Below, in pieces: positions 29,420-37,917 of a DNA stretch of 41,714 bases. Numbering within the stretch: the stretch's first letter is position 1; each line of letters begins with the position of its first letter. The DNA is from a virus. The translations under genes were made by a program, and so were the position numbers. The notes beneath the pieces were generated by a model. The model made no database searches and was not told the origin of the DNA. It saw nothing but the letters and a program-made list of their open reading frames with translations. The stretch is taken from positions 1-41,714 of IMG/VR virus record IMGVR_UViG_3300045051_000324. One strand, 5' to 3'.

Positions 29420-29611
29420 ATGGCCCGGAACAACCCGAAGATCAGAGCACCACTCGGTCAGGGCGGACGGTTTCAAGCCTTGAAGGAAGAACTCGCTGGC
29501 AAGCCCGGCATCCGGAATCCCGGAGCCGTGGCTGCTTCCATCGGTCGGAAGAAGTACGGCAAGGAACGATTCCAGAAGCTCGCGAGCGCGGGCAGAAAGA
29601 GCGCCGAGTGA
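29420..29611 (+). CDS. Small basic conserved phage protein
   Basis: A 63-residue basic protein after ACGGAGGAG. Pattern 'GGRFQALKEELAGKPGIRNP' then 'GAVAASIGRKKYGKERFQKL' is frequent among small phage proteins that precede structural genes. High Lys/Arg content suggests nucleic-acid contact or virion packing. It is the first gene behind the structured leader. Confidence 0.75.
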   Translation: MARNNPKIRAPLGQGGRFQALKEELAGKPGIRNPGAVAASIGRKKYGKERFQKLASAGRKSAE

Positions 29612-29781
29612 TGGCCCGCTCCGCTCCGAGGATCCGCAAAGCACGAGCAGTCGTCGAGCCCACGGGCGAGCACGAGCCCGACATCAAGGTGCCGAAGAAG
29701 CCGAAGCAGCCGATGAGCGCGACGAAGGTGGTGCATCCGAAGTCCGAGACCGGCAAGCCGCTCGGCTCGAATCGGGTCTGA
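29611..29781 (+). CDS. Small basic protein, unknown
   Basis: A 56-residue Lys/Pro-rich protein, ATG in TGATG with the previous gene; the upstream extension of the frame is rejected. Likely disordered ('VPKKPKQPMSATKVV'). Function unknown. Confidence 0.62.
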   Translation: MARSAPRIRKARAVVEPTGEHEPDIKVPKKPKQPMSATKVVHPKSETGKPLGSNRV

Positions 29782-29783
29782 CC

Positions 29784-30020
29784 ATGGCCAGAACCCCACC
29801 GAAGACCCGCCAGCCGTTCAAGCAGAGCCGCGCCGACAGTCTCACAGAAGCCATGGACGACAGCCTTGCAGCCAAAGGTTACAAAGCCATTCCTGAGATG
29901 CCGATGGTGATCACTCGCGGCCAGAAGCAGATTCAGATGCCGAAGCCTGAGAGCCCGAAGAAGCTCCAGCAGTCGAAGGAGCGGCAGTTCATCAAGAAAA
30001 ACCCCACCACGAGCATCTGA
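29784..30020 (+). CDS. Small basic protein, unknown
   Basis: A 78-residue Lys/Gln/Pro-rich protein ('KTRQPFKQSRADSLTEAMDD', 'PKKLQQSKERQFIKK'). Low complexity, probably disordered. One-base overlap with the next gene. Could be packed with the genome or bind RNA; not determined. Confidence 0.62.
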   Translation: MARTPPKTRQPFKQSRADSLTEAMDDSLAAKGYKAIPEMPMVITRGQKQIQMPKPESPKKLQQSKERQFIKKNPTTSI

Positions 30021-30208
30021 TGCCCAGCACTCAGGTGATGCACAAGTTCAAGGTCGGAGAACTTCACAGCGGCGGCCCCGGCGGCCCGGTCGTGAAGAAT
30101 CGCAAGCAGGCGATCGCGATCATGCTCAGCGAGAAGCGTAACGAGCAGGAGACCGGAAGCCCGGACCGCGGACCGAGGACCAAGCCGACACGGAAGAAGC
30201 ATGGCTAG
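30020..30208 (+). CDS. Conserved small phage protein (DUF6496-like)
   Basis: A 62-residue protein with 'VMHKFKVGELHSGG' and 'VVKNRKQAIAIMLSEKRN', the pattern of a small family found in many phages and annotated DUF6496. Function not known. Basic C terminus. Confidence 0.75.
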   Translation: MPSTQVMHKFKVGELHSGGPGGPVVKNRKQAIAIMLSEKRNEQETGSPDRGPRTKPTRKKHG

Positions 30209-30302
30209 GCTTCTGGAGTGGTTTCACCGCTGGAACTACCGCCGCAAGGTGAGAGCGCGGATCAGGAAGCTACGCGAGTCGTTCCACGTGCGCGATCACT
30301 GA
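30201..30302 (+). CDS. 33-residue Arg-rich peptide
   Basis: ATG 30201 to TGA 30302, overlapping the previous stop by eight bases. 'RLLEWFHRWNYRRKVRARIR' is an amphipathic basic helix. No strong ribosome-binding site is visible beyond GAAGAAG. Could be a small nucleic-acid- or membrane-binding peptide. Confidence 0.5.
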   Translation: MARLLEWFHRWNYRRKVRARIRKLRESFHVRDH

Positions 30303-30303
30303 C

Positions 30304-30513
30304 GTGCCCGTCAACCAAAAGCCACAGGCGATCCACGATCAAGATCAGGCGATCTGGGTCTTGCGCGAGGCTGCTGGTGAGGCGTTTGATTTCATCGAGT
30401 GCTACTGCAACTGCACGGCTAGGGGTCAGGTGGCGAAGCGGCTGCGCTACGCGCTCACGATGACCGAAGCGTTTGCTCCCGCCGTGGACAGACGACGAAA
30501 GGCCGAACGATGA
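30304..30513 (+). CDS. Small helical protein, unknown
   Basis: A 69-residue protein, GTG start one base after the previous stop. 'DQAIWVLREAAGEAFDFIEC' and 'RGQVAKRLRYALTMTEAF' are helical. Two Cys ('CYCNC'). Overlaps the methyltransferase by four bases. Function unknown. Confidence 0.6.
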   Translation: MPVNQKPQAIHDQDQAIWVLREAAGEAFDFIECYCNCTARGQVAKRLRYALTMTEAFAPAVDRRRKAER

Positions 30514-31103
30514 CGCCGTCCAATCCATCCAGCAATCCAGCGGTCTTCTACTCTCACGCCGCCGAGGACGAATGGATCCTCAGCCAGTTCCCCGAGGGCT
30601 TTCAGGGCTATGCCGTCGAACTCGGTGCTCACGACGGCCGGTACATCAGCAATACGTTTCTGCTCGAAGAGAAGGGCTGGACCGTGCTGTGCATCGAGCC
30701 CAATCCTCATCACGAGGCCGAGCTTCGCAAGAACCGCAAACTCGTTTTGACCTGTGCTTGCAACGAGACGCCCAGCGAAGACGCCACGCTGTACATTCAC
30801 TCTGTCCACAACGACACGCAGACGAGTTTGGTGAATACCAGTTCGGACCAGGCGAAGGTGGTCGTGAGAACGCTAGCCGATTGCATCGACAAGGCCGGCT
30901 TTCCAAGGCTGGATGTGATCTCGCTCGACGTGGACGGTCTCGAACTAGAGATCCTCAAGGGAGCCGATCTGCCACGGTGGCATCCCAAGGTGATCGTTGT
31001 TGAAAACAACCAAGGCGAGGCGCTGACTCAGTTCGTGGCGAACTCCGGCTACACGTACATCGAGATGCGTGGGCACAACCAGTTGTGGCTTGCTAATCCG
31101 TGA
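30510..31103 (+). CDS. FkbM-family methyltransferase
   Basis: A 197-residue protein with SAM-binding motif 'VELGAHDGRYISNTFLLEE' near residue 36, motif 'WTVLCIEPNP' near 57, and the FkbM-type 'VISLDVDGLELEILKGAD' near 140. These enzymes methylate oxygen atoms, typically on sugars or polyketides. It heads the glycan cluster. A paralogue lies directly downstream and shares 'QFPEGFQGYA' and 'GWTVLCIEPNP'. Confidence 0.85.
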   Translation: MTPSNPSSNPAVFYSHAAEDEWILSQFPEGFQGYAVELGAHDGRYISNTFLLEEKGWTVLCIEPNPHHEAELRKNRKLVLTCACNETPSEDATLYIHSVHNDTQTSLVNTSSDQAKVVVRTLADCIDKAGFPRLDVISLDVDGLELEILKGADLPRWHPKVIVVENNQGEALTQFVANSGYTYIEMRGHNQLWLANP

Positions 31104-31900
31104 GCAAGATCATCGTTGCCTTGGTCGGCGGTCCGATGGATCACCAGATGTACGCCATCGGCGAGACCGAGGATCCGCGGCTTCAACTCAAGACCCACGA
31201 CCTCGATGAGAAGACCTACGTGATGGCCGTCTACAACCGAGGCGGTGTCGGAAGCGACGGCATCCAGGAGTACGTTTATTCTGGCGATATCGAGGTCAAG
31301 CACGGAAGCCTCTCCGGCATCGGATGCGAGGACCTGTGGCTGCTCGGTCAGTTTCCTGAAGGCTTTCAAGGTTACGCCGCTGACGTTGGAGCCTACGACG
31401 GAGTCTCGACCAGCAACACGCTTCTGCTGGAACGTGAAGGCTGGACGGTCCTGTGTATCGAGCCCAACCCGTGGCTGGAATCGGCGCTCAAGCACCGGAA
31501 GCTTGCCGAAATCTGCGCCTGCGGGTCTGTTGAGCAGGAGTCCGCGGATTTCCACGTTCACTGTGTCGCTCCTGGCGCGTTCTCGGCCCTGAATCCGATC
31601 AAGGACAATCCGACCTGGCACCCGAGAACCGATGCCGCCTGGGATGTCATCAAGGTTCCCATCAGACGCTTGGAAACGCTCCTGAGAGCCCACCAGTTCC
31701 CGAGGCTGGACGTCTTGAGCGTGGACGTTGAGGGAGCCGAGATCGACGTTCTGGAGGGCTTGGATCTCCAGGAATGGGGCGTCCAGGCGATCGTCGGAGA
31801 AGACTGGGACGATCCGGGCACCCTCACGCCGTATCTGGCAGGACGAGGGTATCGGTTAGTCGAGCGCCGCGAACCGAACAATCTCTACCTGCGTGTCTAA
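31100..31900 (+). CDS. FkbM-family methyltransferase fused to a small phage domain
   Basis: A 266-residue protein, GTG start. Residues 1-70 ('VALVGGPMDHQMYAIGE', ending 'QEYVYSG') look like a small stand-alone phage protein. Residues 75-266 repeat the FkbM domain of the preceding gene: 'ADVGAYDGVSTSNTLLLE' SAM motif, 'CIEPNPW', 'LSVDVEGAEIDVLEG'. The pair arose by tandem duplication. Probably O-methylates a sugar made or added by the glycosyltransferases downstream. Confidence 0.85.
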   Translation: MSKIIVALVGGPMDHQMYAIGETEDPRLQLKTHDLDEKTYVMAVYNRGGVGSDGIQEYVYSGDIEVKHGSLSGIGCEDLWLLGQFPEGFQGYAADVGAYDGVSTSNTLLLEREGWTVLCIEPNPWLESALKHRKLAEICACGSVEQESADFHVHCVAPGAFSALNPIKDNPTWHPRTDAAWDVIKVPIRRLETLLRAHQFPRLDVLSVDVEGAEIDVLEGLDLQEWGVQAIVGEDWDDPGTLTPYLAGRGYRLVERREPNNLYLRV

Positions 31901-32570
31901 CGGCCGCGTGCTGGTTCTATGCGCCTCGAGGGACCGGAATCTCGCTCTTCAGCGGATGATCGATTCAGTTCTGGCAACCTCAACCAAGGCCGACGTGCGT
32001 ATCTACGTCGATGAGGATCAGGCCGAGGACTACAGGTACGTAGAGGTTCCCTGGGTAATCGGACCTCGAATCGGACCCGTGGCGTCCCTGAATCGTCTAT
32101 GGGAGCTAAATCCTGGATACGAGGCTTACGGAGCCGCCACGGATGATTGCGAGTTCGTGACGCCCGGCTGGGACGACTGGATTCTTGAGACCACAAAGTC
32201 CTTTCCGAACGAGATCGGCCTGATGGCTCCCTGGAGGGATGGAACGCCGCACAATGAAGGTGCCATCGAGGCGTTCGGGACCTACATCCGTCGGATGGAT
32301 TTCCCCTGGGCAACCCGGAAGTGGACCGAAACCGTGGGCTGGTTTGCCTATCCGGGAGCCGAGCACTTCTTCTGGGACGTGCTCTCAGAGGTCATCGGCT
32401 GGCAGACGGGCATCCAATACGCGACTTCCGAGCAGTTCGTTCTCACCCACGACAACCTTCCAACCCCGGATGCTTACCGGAAGGTCCTGCGTGATGGAGT
32501 CCGTTGCATGCAAGGGATCGCCTTCGATGTCCCCGTCATCATCAAGCGAATTCAGAAGGCGCAGGCGTGA
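31893..32570 (+). CDS. Glycosyltransferase-like protein, paralogue 1
   Basis: A 225-residue protein, GTG start, eight-base overlap. GT-A-like pattern: N-terminal 'VLVLCASRDRNLALQRMIDS', acidic donor-site motif 'VDEDQAED' near residue 40, 'TPGWDDWILE' near 90, 'FPNEIGLMAP' and 'GWFAYPGAEHFFWDV'. The same four blocks occur in the genes at 32567 and 33588. Likely nucleotide-sugar transferase; acceptor unknown. Confidence 0.78.
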   Translation: MSNGRVLVLCASRDRNLALQRMIDSVLATSTKADVRIYVDEDQAEDYRYVEVPWVIGPRIGPVASLNRLWELNPGYEAYGAATDDCEFVTPGWDDWILETTKSFPNEIGLMAPWRDGTPHNEGAIEAFGTYIRRMDFPWATRKWTETVGWFAYPGAEHFFWDVLSEVIGWQTGIQYATSEQFVLTHDNLPTPDAYRKVLRDGVRCMQGIAFDVPVIIKRIQKAQA

Positions 32571-33226
32571 TCGCGGTTCTGTGTCCGACCCGCGATCGTC
32601 CTGAGAAGCTTAGGCGACTGGTCCAGTCGATCCTCGACACCTCGGTCAAGGTTCACGTGCTGGCGTGGATCGATGACGATCAGTACAACCTCTACAGCAG
32701 CCTTCCGTGGGCGAAGAAGTTCAGCGATCCCTACGATCCGACTGTCAGGATCCATTTTCACTACGGCCACCGCTGCTCGGTGGTCGAGGCCATGAACAAC
32801 CTCGCCCAGCTGCATCGCGAATTCCGGATCTACGGCATGATGCCGGATGACGCGATGATGAAGACCCCCGGCTGGGACCGCTGGATGCTCGCCAAGTTCG
32901 ATGCGTTCCCGAACGATGTCGGGGTCGTTAGTCCGCACCACAACTACGGCGATTACATCGACATGCCATTTCTCAGCAGGGCCTGGATCGACGCGATCGG
33001 CTACTTCGCTTATCCGCATATGTTCCATTACGCCTGGACGCTCGCCACGGGATTGCTCGGGGAAGCAACGAACATCGTCTACGCCACGAAGGACGAGATG
33101 ACAATCCTGCATGATCACGTGGACTCGCCGAACATGGCGCACTACGAAGGCGACTGTGCGAAGTTCTTCAACCATTTCATGTTCAATCACAGACGGCTGA
33201 TTGACAACCTGCGGGCGGCGATGTGA
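32567..33226 (+). CDS. Glycosyltransferase-like protein, paralogue 2
   Basis: About 219 residues from GTG 32567 (GTGA overlap; the longer frame is rejected). Shows 'VLCPTRDRPEKLRRLVQS', acidic 'WIDDDQYN', 'TPGWDRWMLAK', 'FPNDVGVVSP', 'GYFAYPHMFHYAWT' and ends 'DNLRAAM', like paralogue 3. GT-A fold is inferred from these blocks. Confidence 0.78.
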   Translation: MIAVLCPTRDRPEKLRRLVQSILDTSVKVHVLAWIDDDQYNLYSSLPWAKKFSDPYDPTVRIHFHYGHRCSVVEAMNNLAQLHREFRIYGMMPDDAMMKTPGWDRWMLAKFDAFPNDVGVVSPHHNYGDYIDMPFLSRAWIDAIGYFAYPHMFHYAWTLATGLLGEATNIVYATKDEMTILHDHVDSPNMAHYEGDCAKFFNHFMFNHRRLIDNLRAAM

Positions 33227-33597
33227 CCGAAGAAGAGCGCGACGTGCTCATGAAGGCGATCTCGCTGGTCCGATGGAAACGCGCCGAGATGCTAGGGCGC
33301 GACCCCTACGGGACCAGCTGTGAGAAAACCTTGGTCGCGGCCGTGGACCACATGATGGCTAAAGCGGACAGCCAGTACGGTGGTTGGGACTGGTGCGTGG
33401 ACGAAGTCGTCCAGGCGTTTCCGCTCGGTGCCGTGCTGCCCGAAGGAACTCGGCGTTACGCTGTTCGGGGTCCCGGTTCATGGGACCAGTTATTTTTCAA
33501 GCGAATCGCTCGATGTGCGTCAGAGGCAGACGCAAAGGTCGTCGCGGCTTGTCTCGACGGTCTAGAAGTCGATTCAGAGGGTAATCCGTGGCCATAG
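33223..33597 (+). CDS. Small protein within glycosyltransferase cluster
   Basis: A 124-residue protein, GTG start, GTGA overlap upstream and ten-base overlap downstream. N-terminal helices ('VLMKAISLVRWKRAEMLG'), 'GGWDWCVDEVV' in the centre and 'EADAKVVAACLDGLEVDSEG' at the end. No methyltransferase or transferase motif. Function unknown. Confidence 0.65.
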   Translation: MTEEERDVLMKAISLVRWKRAEMLGRDPYGTSCEKTLVAAVDHMMAKADSQYGGWDWCVDEVVQAFPLGAVLPEGTRRYAVRGPGSWDQLFFKRIARCASEADAKVVAACLDGLEVDSEGNPWP

Positions 33598-34226
33598 GAG
33601 TGGTCTGTCCGACCAAGCGTCCCGGAGAGTTCGTGAAGATGGCGAACTCCGCGACCTCGCTGAGCCTGGACGCTCACGTGCTTGCCTATACCGATGACGG
33701 GGACGACTACACCGAGGCCTTCGTCAGCCTGGAGCAGCCGGACCGCGTGAAGATGCTTCGGGGTCCCCGCTGTGGACCCACGGCTTCGGTGAACAAACTC
33801 GTCAACCACTTTCCGGATTACGACGTCTACGGCGTATGCCCGGATGACTGTGCGTTCTCGACGCCGGGCTGGGGGAAGTTCGTTGAGGACGCGATCCATT
33901 CGTTTCCGAATCAGATCGGCGTCTTGAGCCCGGCGCACAACTTCGGACCGTTCGTGAACTTCCCGTTCGTCTCGAAGCGGTGGATCGACGTGCTAGGATG
34001 GTTCGCATGTCCGACGATGTACCACTTCTGCTGGGATTCGGTCTTGGAATTACTTGGCGAGCAGACGGTTATCCGGTTCGCCACCAGAGACGAGATGTTC
34101 ATGACGAACCAGGCCATTCCTGCGTTCAACTACGACACCCACTTCCGAGCGGACTGCGAGCAGTTCCTGTGGTGGACCGTCCTGACCAGGAAGTCTCAGG
34201 TCGAAAAGCTCAAGGCGGCGATGTGA
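33588..34226 (+). CDS. Glycosyltransferase-like protein, paralogue 3
   Basis: A 212-residue protein, GTG start. 'GVVCPTKRPGEFVKMANS', acidic 'YTDDGDD', 'TPGWGKFVED', 'FPNQIGVLSP', 'GWFACPTMYHFCWD', end 'EKLKAAM'. The most diverged of the three in the N-terminal donor region, which would fit a different sugar donor. It ends with GTGA coupling to a zinc-ribbon gene. Confidence 0.78.
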   Translation: MAIGVVCPTKRPGEFVKMANSATSLSLDAHVLAYTDDGDDYTEAFVSLEQPDRVKMLRGPRCGPTASVNKLVNHFPDYDVYGVCPDDCAFSTPGWGKFVEDAIHSFPNQIGVLSPAHNFGPFVNFPFVSKRWIDVLGWFACPTMYHFCWDSVLELLGEQTVIRFATRDEMFMTNQAIPAFNYDTHFRADCEQFLWWTVLTRKSQVEKLKAAM

Positions 34227-34438
34227 GCACGTTCCGCGGCAACCTGGAGTCCTGGGGCAACTACGGCGGCCAACTACGCTGTACGATGACCAACGACGAG
34301 TGCCCGAACTGCAAAGGCCGCATTTGGCGCGAGGAGCGGGTGGTCTCGGAAGCTAACCAGAGCAAGCACATCTTCGCCCTGATCTGCCACGCCTGCCAGA
34401 AGGTGTACGTCGAGAAAAAAGAACTGGTCGAGCCGTGA
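34223..34438 (+). CDS. Small zinc-ribbon protein
   Basis: A 71-residue protein from GTG 34223 (GTGA); the longer upstream frame overlaps the glycosyltransferase and is rejected. 'CPNCKGRIW' and 'CHACQKVYVEKK' give two CxxC pairs about 30 residues apart, a zinc ribbon. Possibly DNA- or RNA-binding; located just before the terminase genes. Confidence 0.65.
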   Translation: MSTFRGNLESWGNYGGQLRCTMTNDECPNCKGRIWREERVVSEANQSKHIFALICHACQKVYVEKKELVEP

Positions 34439-34968
34439 GCGAGCAACCGGACAAGATGACCCCGGCCGAAGTCGAGGCCAAGATCGAGTCCATCGCCCGA
34501 GGTCTCTCCGAAGCCGACGCCGCGCAGGTTAGGGTCCTGTTGCACCTCTACAGCCGCCAGGACGCCGCCGTCACGCTTCCGAAGCCCATGAGTCAGAAAG
34601 AGATGATCGAGCGCATGCTGCCGCTCCTGAGAGCCCTGGGACGGCCTGGGGCGCAGCTGGCCTACCGGAAGGCCTGGCCGAACTCCACGACCCGGATCAC
34701 GGACGTTCCGAAGATTGAAGTGAACGACCTCGACATCACGGGAGTGAAGTTCCCGATCAGCCTCAAGCAGTTGTACAAGATGGCCCCCGAGACCAAGCGG
34801 CCGGGCTATCCTCGAGGCTATCCAGCCCGAGGAGCCTTGGACGAGAAGAAAGCCTGGGTAGAGTCAGAGTTTCTGAAGGTGCTGAGAGCGAGAAAGCAGA
34901 GGGAACTGCAACGTGAGCAGGCATCGGACGCCGAGTCTCCAGCGGCACCAGAGGCGGGTGCTTCGTGA
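34435..34968 (+). CDS. Possible small terminase subunit
   Basis: A 177-residue protein directly upstream of, and overlapping by 56 bases, the large terminase gene. Helical N-terminal half ('AKIESIARGLSEADAAQVRV'), a middle part with 'AYRKAWPNSTTRITDVPK' and a charged C-terminal helix ('FLKVLRARKQRELQREQ'). Position and helical, charged character fit a DNA-recognition terminase subunit; no helix-turn-helix is certain. Confidence 0.45.
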   Translation: MSEQPDKMTPAEVEAKIESIARGLSEADAAQVRVLLHLYSRQDAAVTLPKPMSQKEMIERMLPLLRALGRPGAQLAYRKAWPNSTTRITDVPKIEVNDLDITGVKFPISLKQLYKMAPETKRPGYPRGYPARGALDEKKAWVESEFLKVLRARKQRELQREQASDAESPAAPEAGAS

Positions 34969-36694
34969 GTGGTCGTGTGAGGACGAGCTTGTCCTCCTGA
35001 GAAACGCCTGTCTGCTGGATTTCTGGGCGTTTTTCCTGTACGCGGCTGGCTGCGGGGTCAATCCCAAGGGCAAGAACTGGGTCGATTACCAGGTCCATGA
35101 GCCGATGGCTCGCTGGTTCCAGGAGCATATCGACGAGTGGATGGGCTGGCGTGCCGAGCGAGCCTTGGACCCCGACCTTCCTGCCCGGCCGAAGCATCTG
35201 GCGATACTCGTCCACCGCGGGGTCGGCAAGACCTGGATGTTCACCCACGCCGGCTTGCTCTGGCTCCAGCTTCGGGACCCGGAGATGAGCATCTACATCG
35301 GCTCCGAAAAGACGGAACTTGCCCAGCAGAGCCTCAAGTCCATTCAGGCAATCATCGACGGATCGGACCCCTACGCCTTCTTCGCCCGCCTGTACGGAAA
35401 CTGGTCAACGGCAAGCCGGAAGTGGACCGGCAAGGAAATCGTCCACGTTGCCAGAAAGAATGTCGCCCGAAGAGATCCAAGTGTCGGGACGTTTGCGGTC
35501 GAGACGAGCATTGTCGGGGCTCATCCTGACGCGATCTTCTACGACGATCCGATCTCCTACGATCGTTTGAGCACGGACACGAACTGGCTGAACACGGTCT
35601 GGGGCCAGACGACGAGCCTGATCCCGGTTATCCAGGCGGATGGCCTGATGGTATGGATCGGGACCCGGTACGACGACCGCGACCATTTCGGCCGCGCGTT
35701 TGAACTCCCGAAAGACGGAGGTCACGGGGTAGCAAGCCTGACGGGCATGCCTACGGACTCGATCGAGGTCACCGAGAACGGCCTCTGGCACGTGTACTTC
35801 ATGGCCGGGCGAGACAAAGAAGGCCATCCGACGACTCCGAAATCCTGGCCGGAGAAGAAGCTGCTTTACTTCGACTCCACCGAACATGATCGTTATGCCG
35901 CGCAGATCATGAACGATCCGACGCTCTCGGACGCGAACAAGATCACACGCGAGCAGATCAAGAGCCGGATCATTCCGGTCTCGAGAGTGCCCTGGAACGG
36001 TCTTCGGTACGCGATCCTGTGCGATACGGCGTTCTGGGACGGCCGCAGGCTTCTCGACAAGGACGAGACTGTCTACCAGGTCTGGGGCTACACGCGGGAT
36101 GGCTCGGGCGAGGTGTACTACGTCGAAGGCGGCGGCTCGAATTCGTGGAGGTCCGAGGACTTTGCGGACATTCTGGTGAAACTAGTGCAGCGGTATCGGA
36201 GTCAGTACCGCCAGATCATCGCGATCACTGACGAAGTGACGATGGCGGGGAAGAAGGGGGCCTGGCGGATGAGTCTCCAGAACTACTTCCACGACGCCGG
36301 CATGCGGATGCCGCGGTTCATCGAGTTCGACCGCCGCGGAGCGCGGAAGATGGACCGGATCGCCAAGAGCACCAGTTTTTGGCTTGATGGAACGGTGTGG
36401 CTGGTGGAGGGTGCTCCCGGACTCAAGCAGCTGACGGATCAGGTCGCGACGATTGGCCAGCTGATGCTGAAGCCTAATCGTAAGAACGACTGGGTAGACG
36501 CTGCTGCTGACGTATTCGAGCCCGAACTCTATAACCCGATGCGGAAGCGGGAGACGGGCAAGGACGACCATGGCAAACTGGCGCCGTGGGACCGCAACAG
36601 CAGGCTTCTGGAGGTTGAGGGCTTGGACCTGGATCAGTGGGAAGACGACGACCGTGCTTGGGCAGCGGGTGCCCCGAGGCCGCCGATCCGTTAA
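34913..36694 (+). CDS. Terminase large subunit
   Basis: A 593-residue protein, GTG start with AGAGGGA upstream. ATPase: Walker A 'HRGVGKT' (101-107) and Walker B 'AIFYDDP' (207-213). Nuclease: 'AILCDTAFWD' with Asp371, 'AITDEV' with Asp440/Glu441 and, near the C terminus, 'KNDWVDAAAD', the three acidic clusters of the RNase H-like headful or cohesive cutters. It packages DNA into the prohead through the portal. The class of ends cannot be told from sequence alone. Confidence 0.93.
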   Translation: MSRHRTPSLQRHQRRVLREWSCEDELVLLRNACLLDFWAFFLYAAGCGVNPKGKNWVDYQVHEPMARWFQEHIDEWMGWRAERALDPDLPARPKHLAILVHRGVGKTWMFTHAGLLWLQLRDPEMSIYIGSEKTELAQQSLKSIQAIIDGSDPYAFFARLYGNWSTASRKWTGKEIVHVARKNVARRDPSVGTFAVETSIVGAHPDAIFYDDPISYDRLSTDTNWLNTVWGQTTSLIPVIQADGLMVWIGTRYDDRDHFGRAFELPKDGGHGVASLTGMPTDSIEVTENGLWHVYFMAGRDKEGHPTTPKSWPEKKLLYFDSTEHDRYAAQIMNDPTLSDANKITREQIKSRIIPVSRVPWNGLRYAILCDTAFWDGRRLLDKDETVYQVWGYTRDGSGEVYYVEGGGSNSWRSEDFADILVKLVQRYRSQYRQIIAITDEVTMAGKKGAWRMSLQNYFHDAGMRMPRFIEFDRRGARKMDRIAKSTSFWLDGTVWLVEGAPGLKQLTDQVATIGQLMLKPNRKNDWVDAAADVFEPELYNPMRKRETGKDDHGKLAPWDRNSRLLEVEGLDLDQWEDDDRAWAAGAPRPPIR

Positions 36695-36708
36695 GAAAGG
36701 GGCCACGG

Positions 36709-37917
36709 ATGGCCAAGCAACATCCTGAAATCGCGGCCTACAAGGCCACCAAGCAGGTATACGAGACCCGGACCACCTGCCGGGTCTGTCAGAAGCCAAG
36801 CCTGAGCCTGGTCCTGAGCCTGGGAGACCAGTACGTCGCGAACTTCGTCAAAGACGTGGACATGTCGCTCCCTCGGGTTCCGTTGAACCTGGTTCAGTGC
36901 ACCGAATGCGGGCTACTCCAGCTTCGCGAGACGACGGACCCGGACATTCTATGGCGCGGGCATTACTGGTACCGCTCCGGCATCAACGCCACCATGCGCG
37001 AAGCCCTTCTTGACATCGTCCAGGCAGGCCTCAGGTTCGTCAACGCCGGGACGTGGCTGGACATCGGAGCGAACGATGGCACGTTGCTAAGCCGGGTGCC
37101 TCAGGAGTTCAAGAAGATCGGCTGCGAGCCATCGACCAGCATGCAGGTATTTCTCGAGGAGCACGCCGACAAGGTGGTCGGTGACTTCTTCTCGGCCCAG
37201 TCCGTGGGTGAGACGGCAAACGTAATCACGTCCTGTGCGATGTTCTACGACCTGGACGACCCGAATAAATTCGTCGCCGACATCGCCGCGACCCTTGCCG
37301 ACGACGGTGTCTGGATCAACCAACTCTCGAACACGCCCGTGATGCTCCAGACGACGGCGTTCGACAATATCTGCCACGAGCACGTCTGCTACTACGACAT
37401 CCAGAGCCTTCAGCGGCTCTACGAACAGCACGGGCTCGTGATCATCTCGACCAGCCTGAACGACGTGAACGGCGGCAGCATCCGAACCGTCGCCGCGAAG
37501 CGCGGGATGCCCAACGTGCTCGGAGTGCCGAAGATCATGCCGGGTTCGGTAAAGGCCTTCTGCGACCGGGTCAGGCGCTGGAAGCTTCAGGCCCAGGAAA
37601 TCATCGACAACCTACCGAGCATGACGAGCCTGTGGGCCTACGGAGCCTCCACCAAGGGCTGTACGCTGCTCCAGTACCTGGACCGGAGCGACAAGTTCGT
37701 CGCGATTGCTGACAGGAATCCCGCCAAGTGGGGTCTTAGGATGGCGGGGTCGTGGATACCGATCGTTGACGAAGAGACCATGCGGCAAGCGCGGCCGAGC
37801 CATCTCGCAGTGTTGCCGTGGGCGTTTGCTGAAGAGTTCACCGCCAGGGAGACGGCGACCCGGAACGCAGGGACGACGATGATGTTCCCGTTGCCTGACT
37901 GGAGGTTCGTGCTGTGA
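36709..37917 (+). CDS. Sugar C-methyltransferase (TylCIII-like)
   Basis: A 402-residue protein, start chosen at ATG 36709 after AAGAAAGGGG. N-terminal zinc site 'CRVCQ' (24-27) and 'CTECG' (64-67), SAM motif 'DIGANDGTLL' (118-127) and 'DNICHEHVCYYD' near residue 225, the hallmark of NDP-hexose C-methyltransferases that branch deoxysugars, followed by their C-terminal domain. Works on a nucleotide sugar, so the phage makes or modifies a branched sugar. Such enzymes are rarely reported next to a terminase. Confidence 0.87.
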   Translation: MAKQHPEIAAYKATKQVYETRTTCRVCQKPSLSLVLSLGDQYVANFVKDVDMSLPRVPLNLVQCTECGLLQLRETTDPDILWRGHYWYRSGINATMREALLDIVQAGLRFVNAGTWLDIGANDGTLLSRVPQEFKKIGCEPSTSMQVFLEEHADKVVGDFFSAQSVGETANVITSCAMFYDLDDPNKFVADIAATLADDGVWINQLSNTPVMLQTTAFDNICHEHVCYYDIQSLQRLYEQHGLVIISTSLNDVNGGSIRTVAAKRGMPNVLGVPKIMPGSVKAFCDRVRRWKLQAQEIIDNLPSMTSLWAYGASTKGCTLLQYLDRSDKFVAIADRNPAKWGLRMAGSWIPIVDEETMRQARPSHLAVLPWAFAEEFTARETATRNAGTTMMFPLPDWRFVL

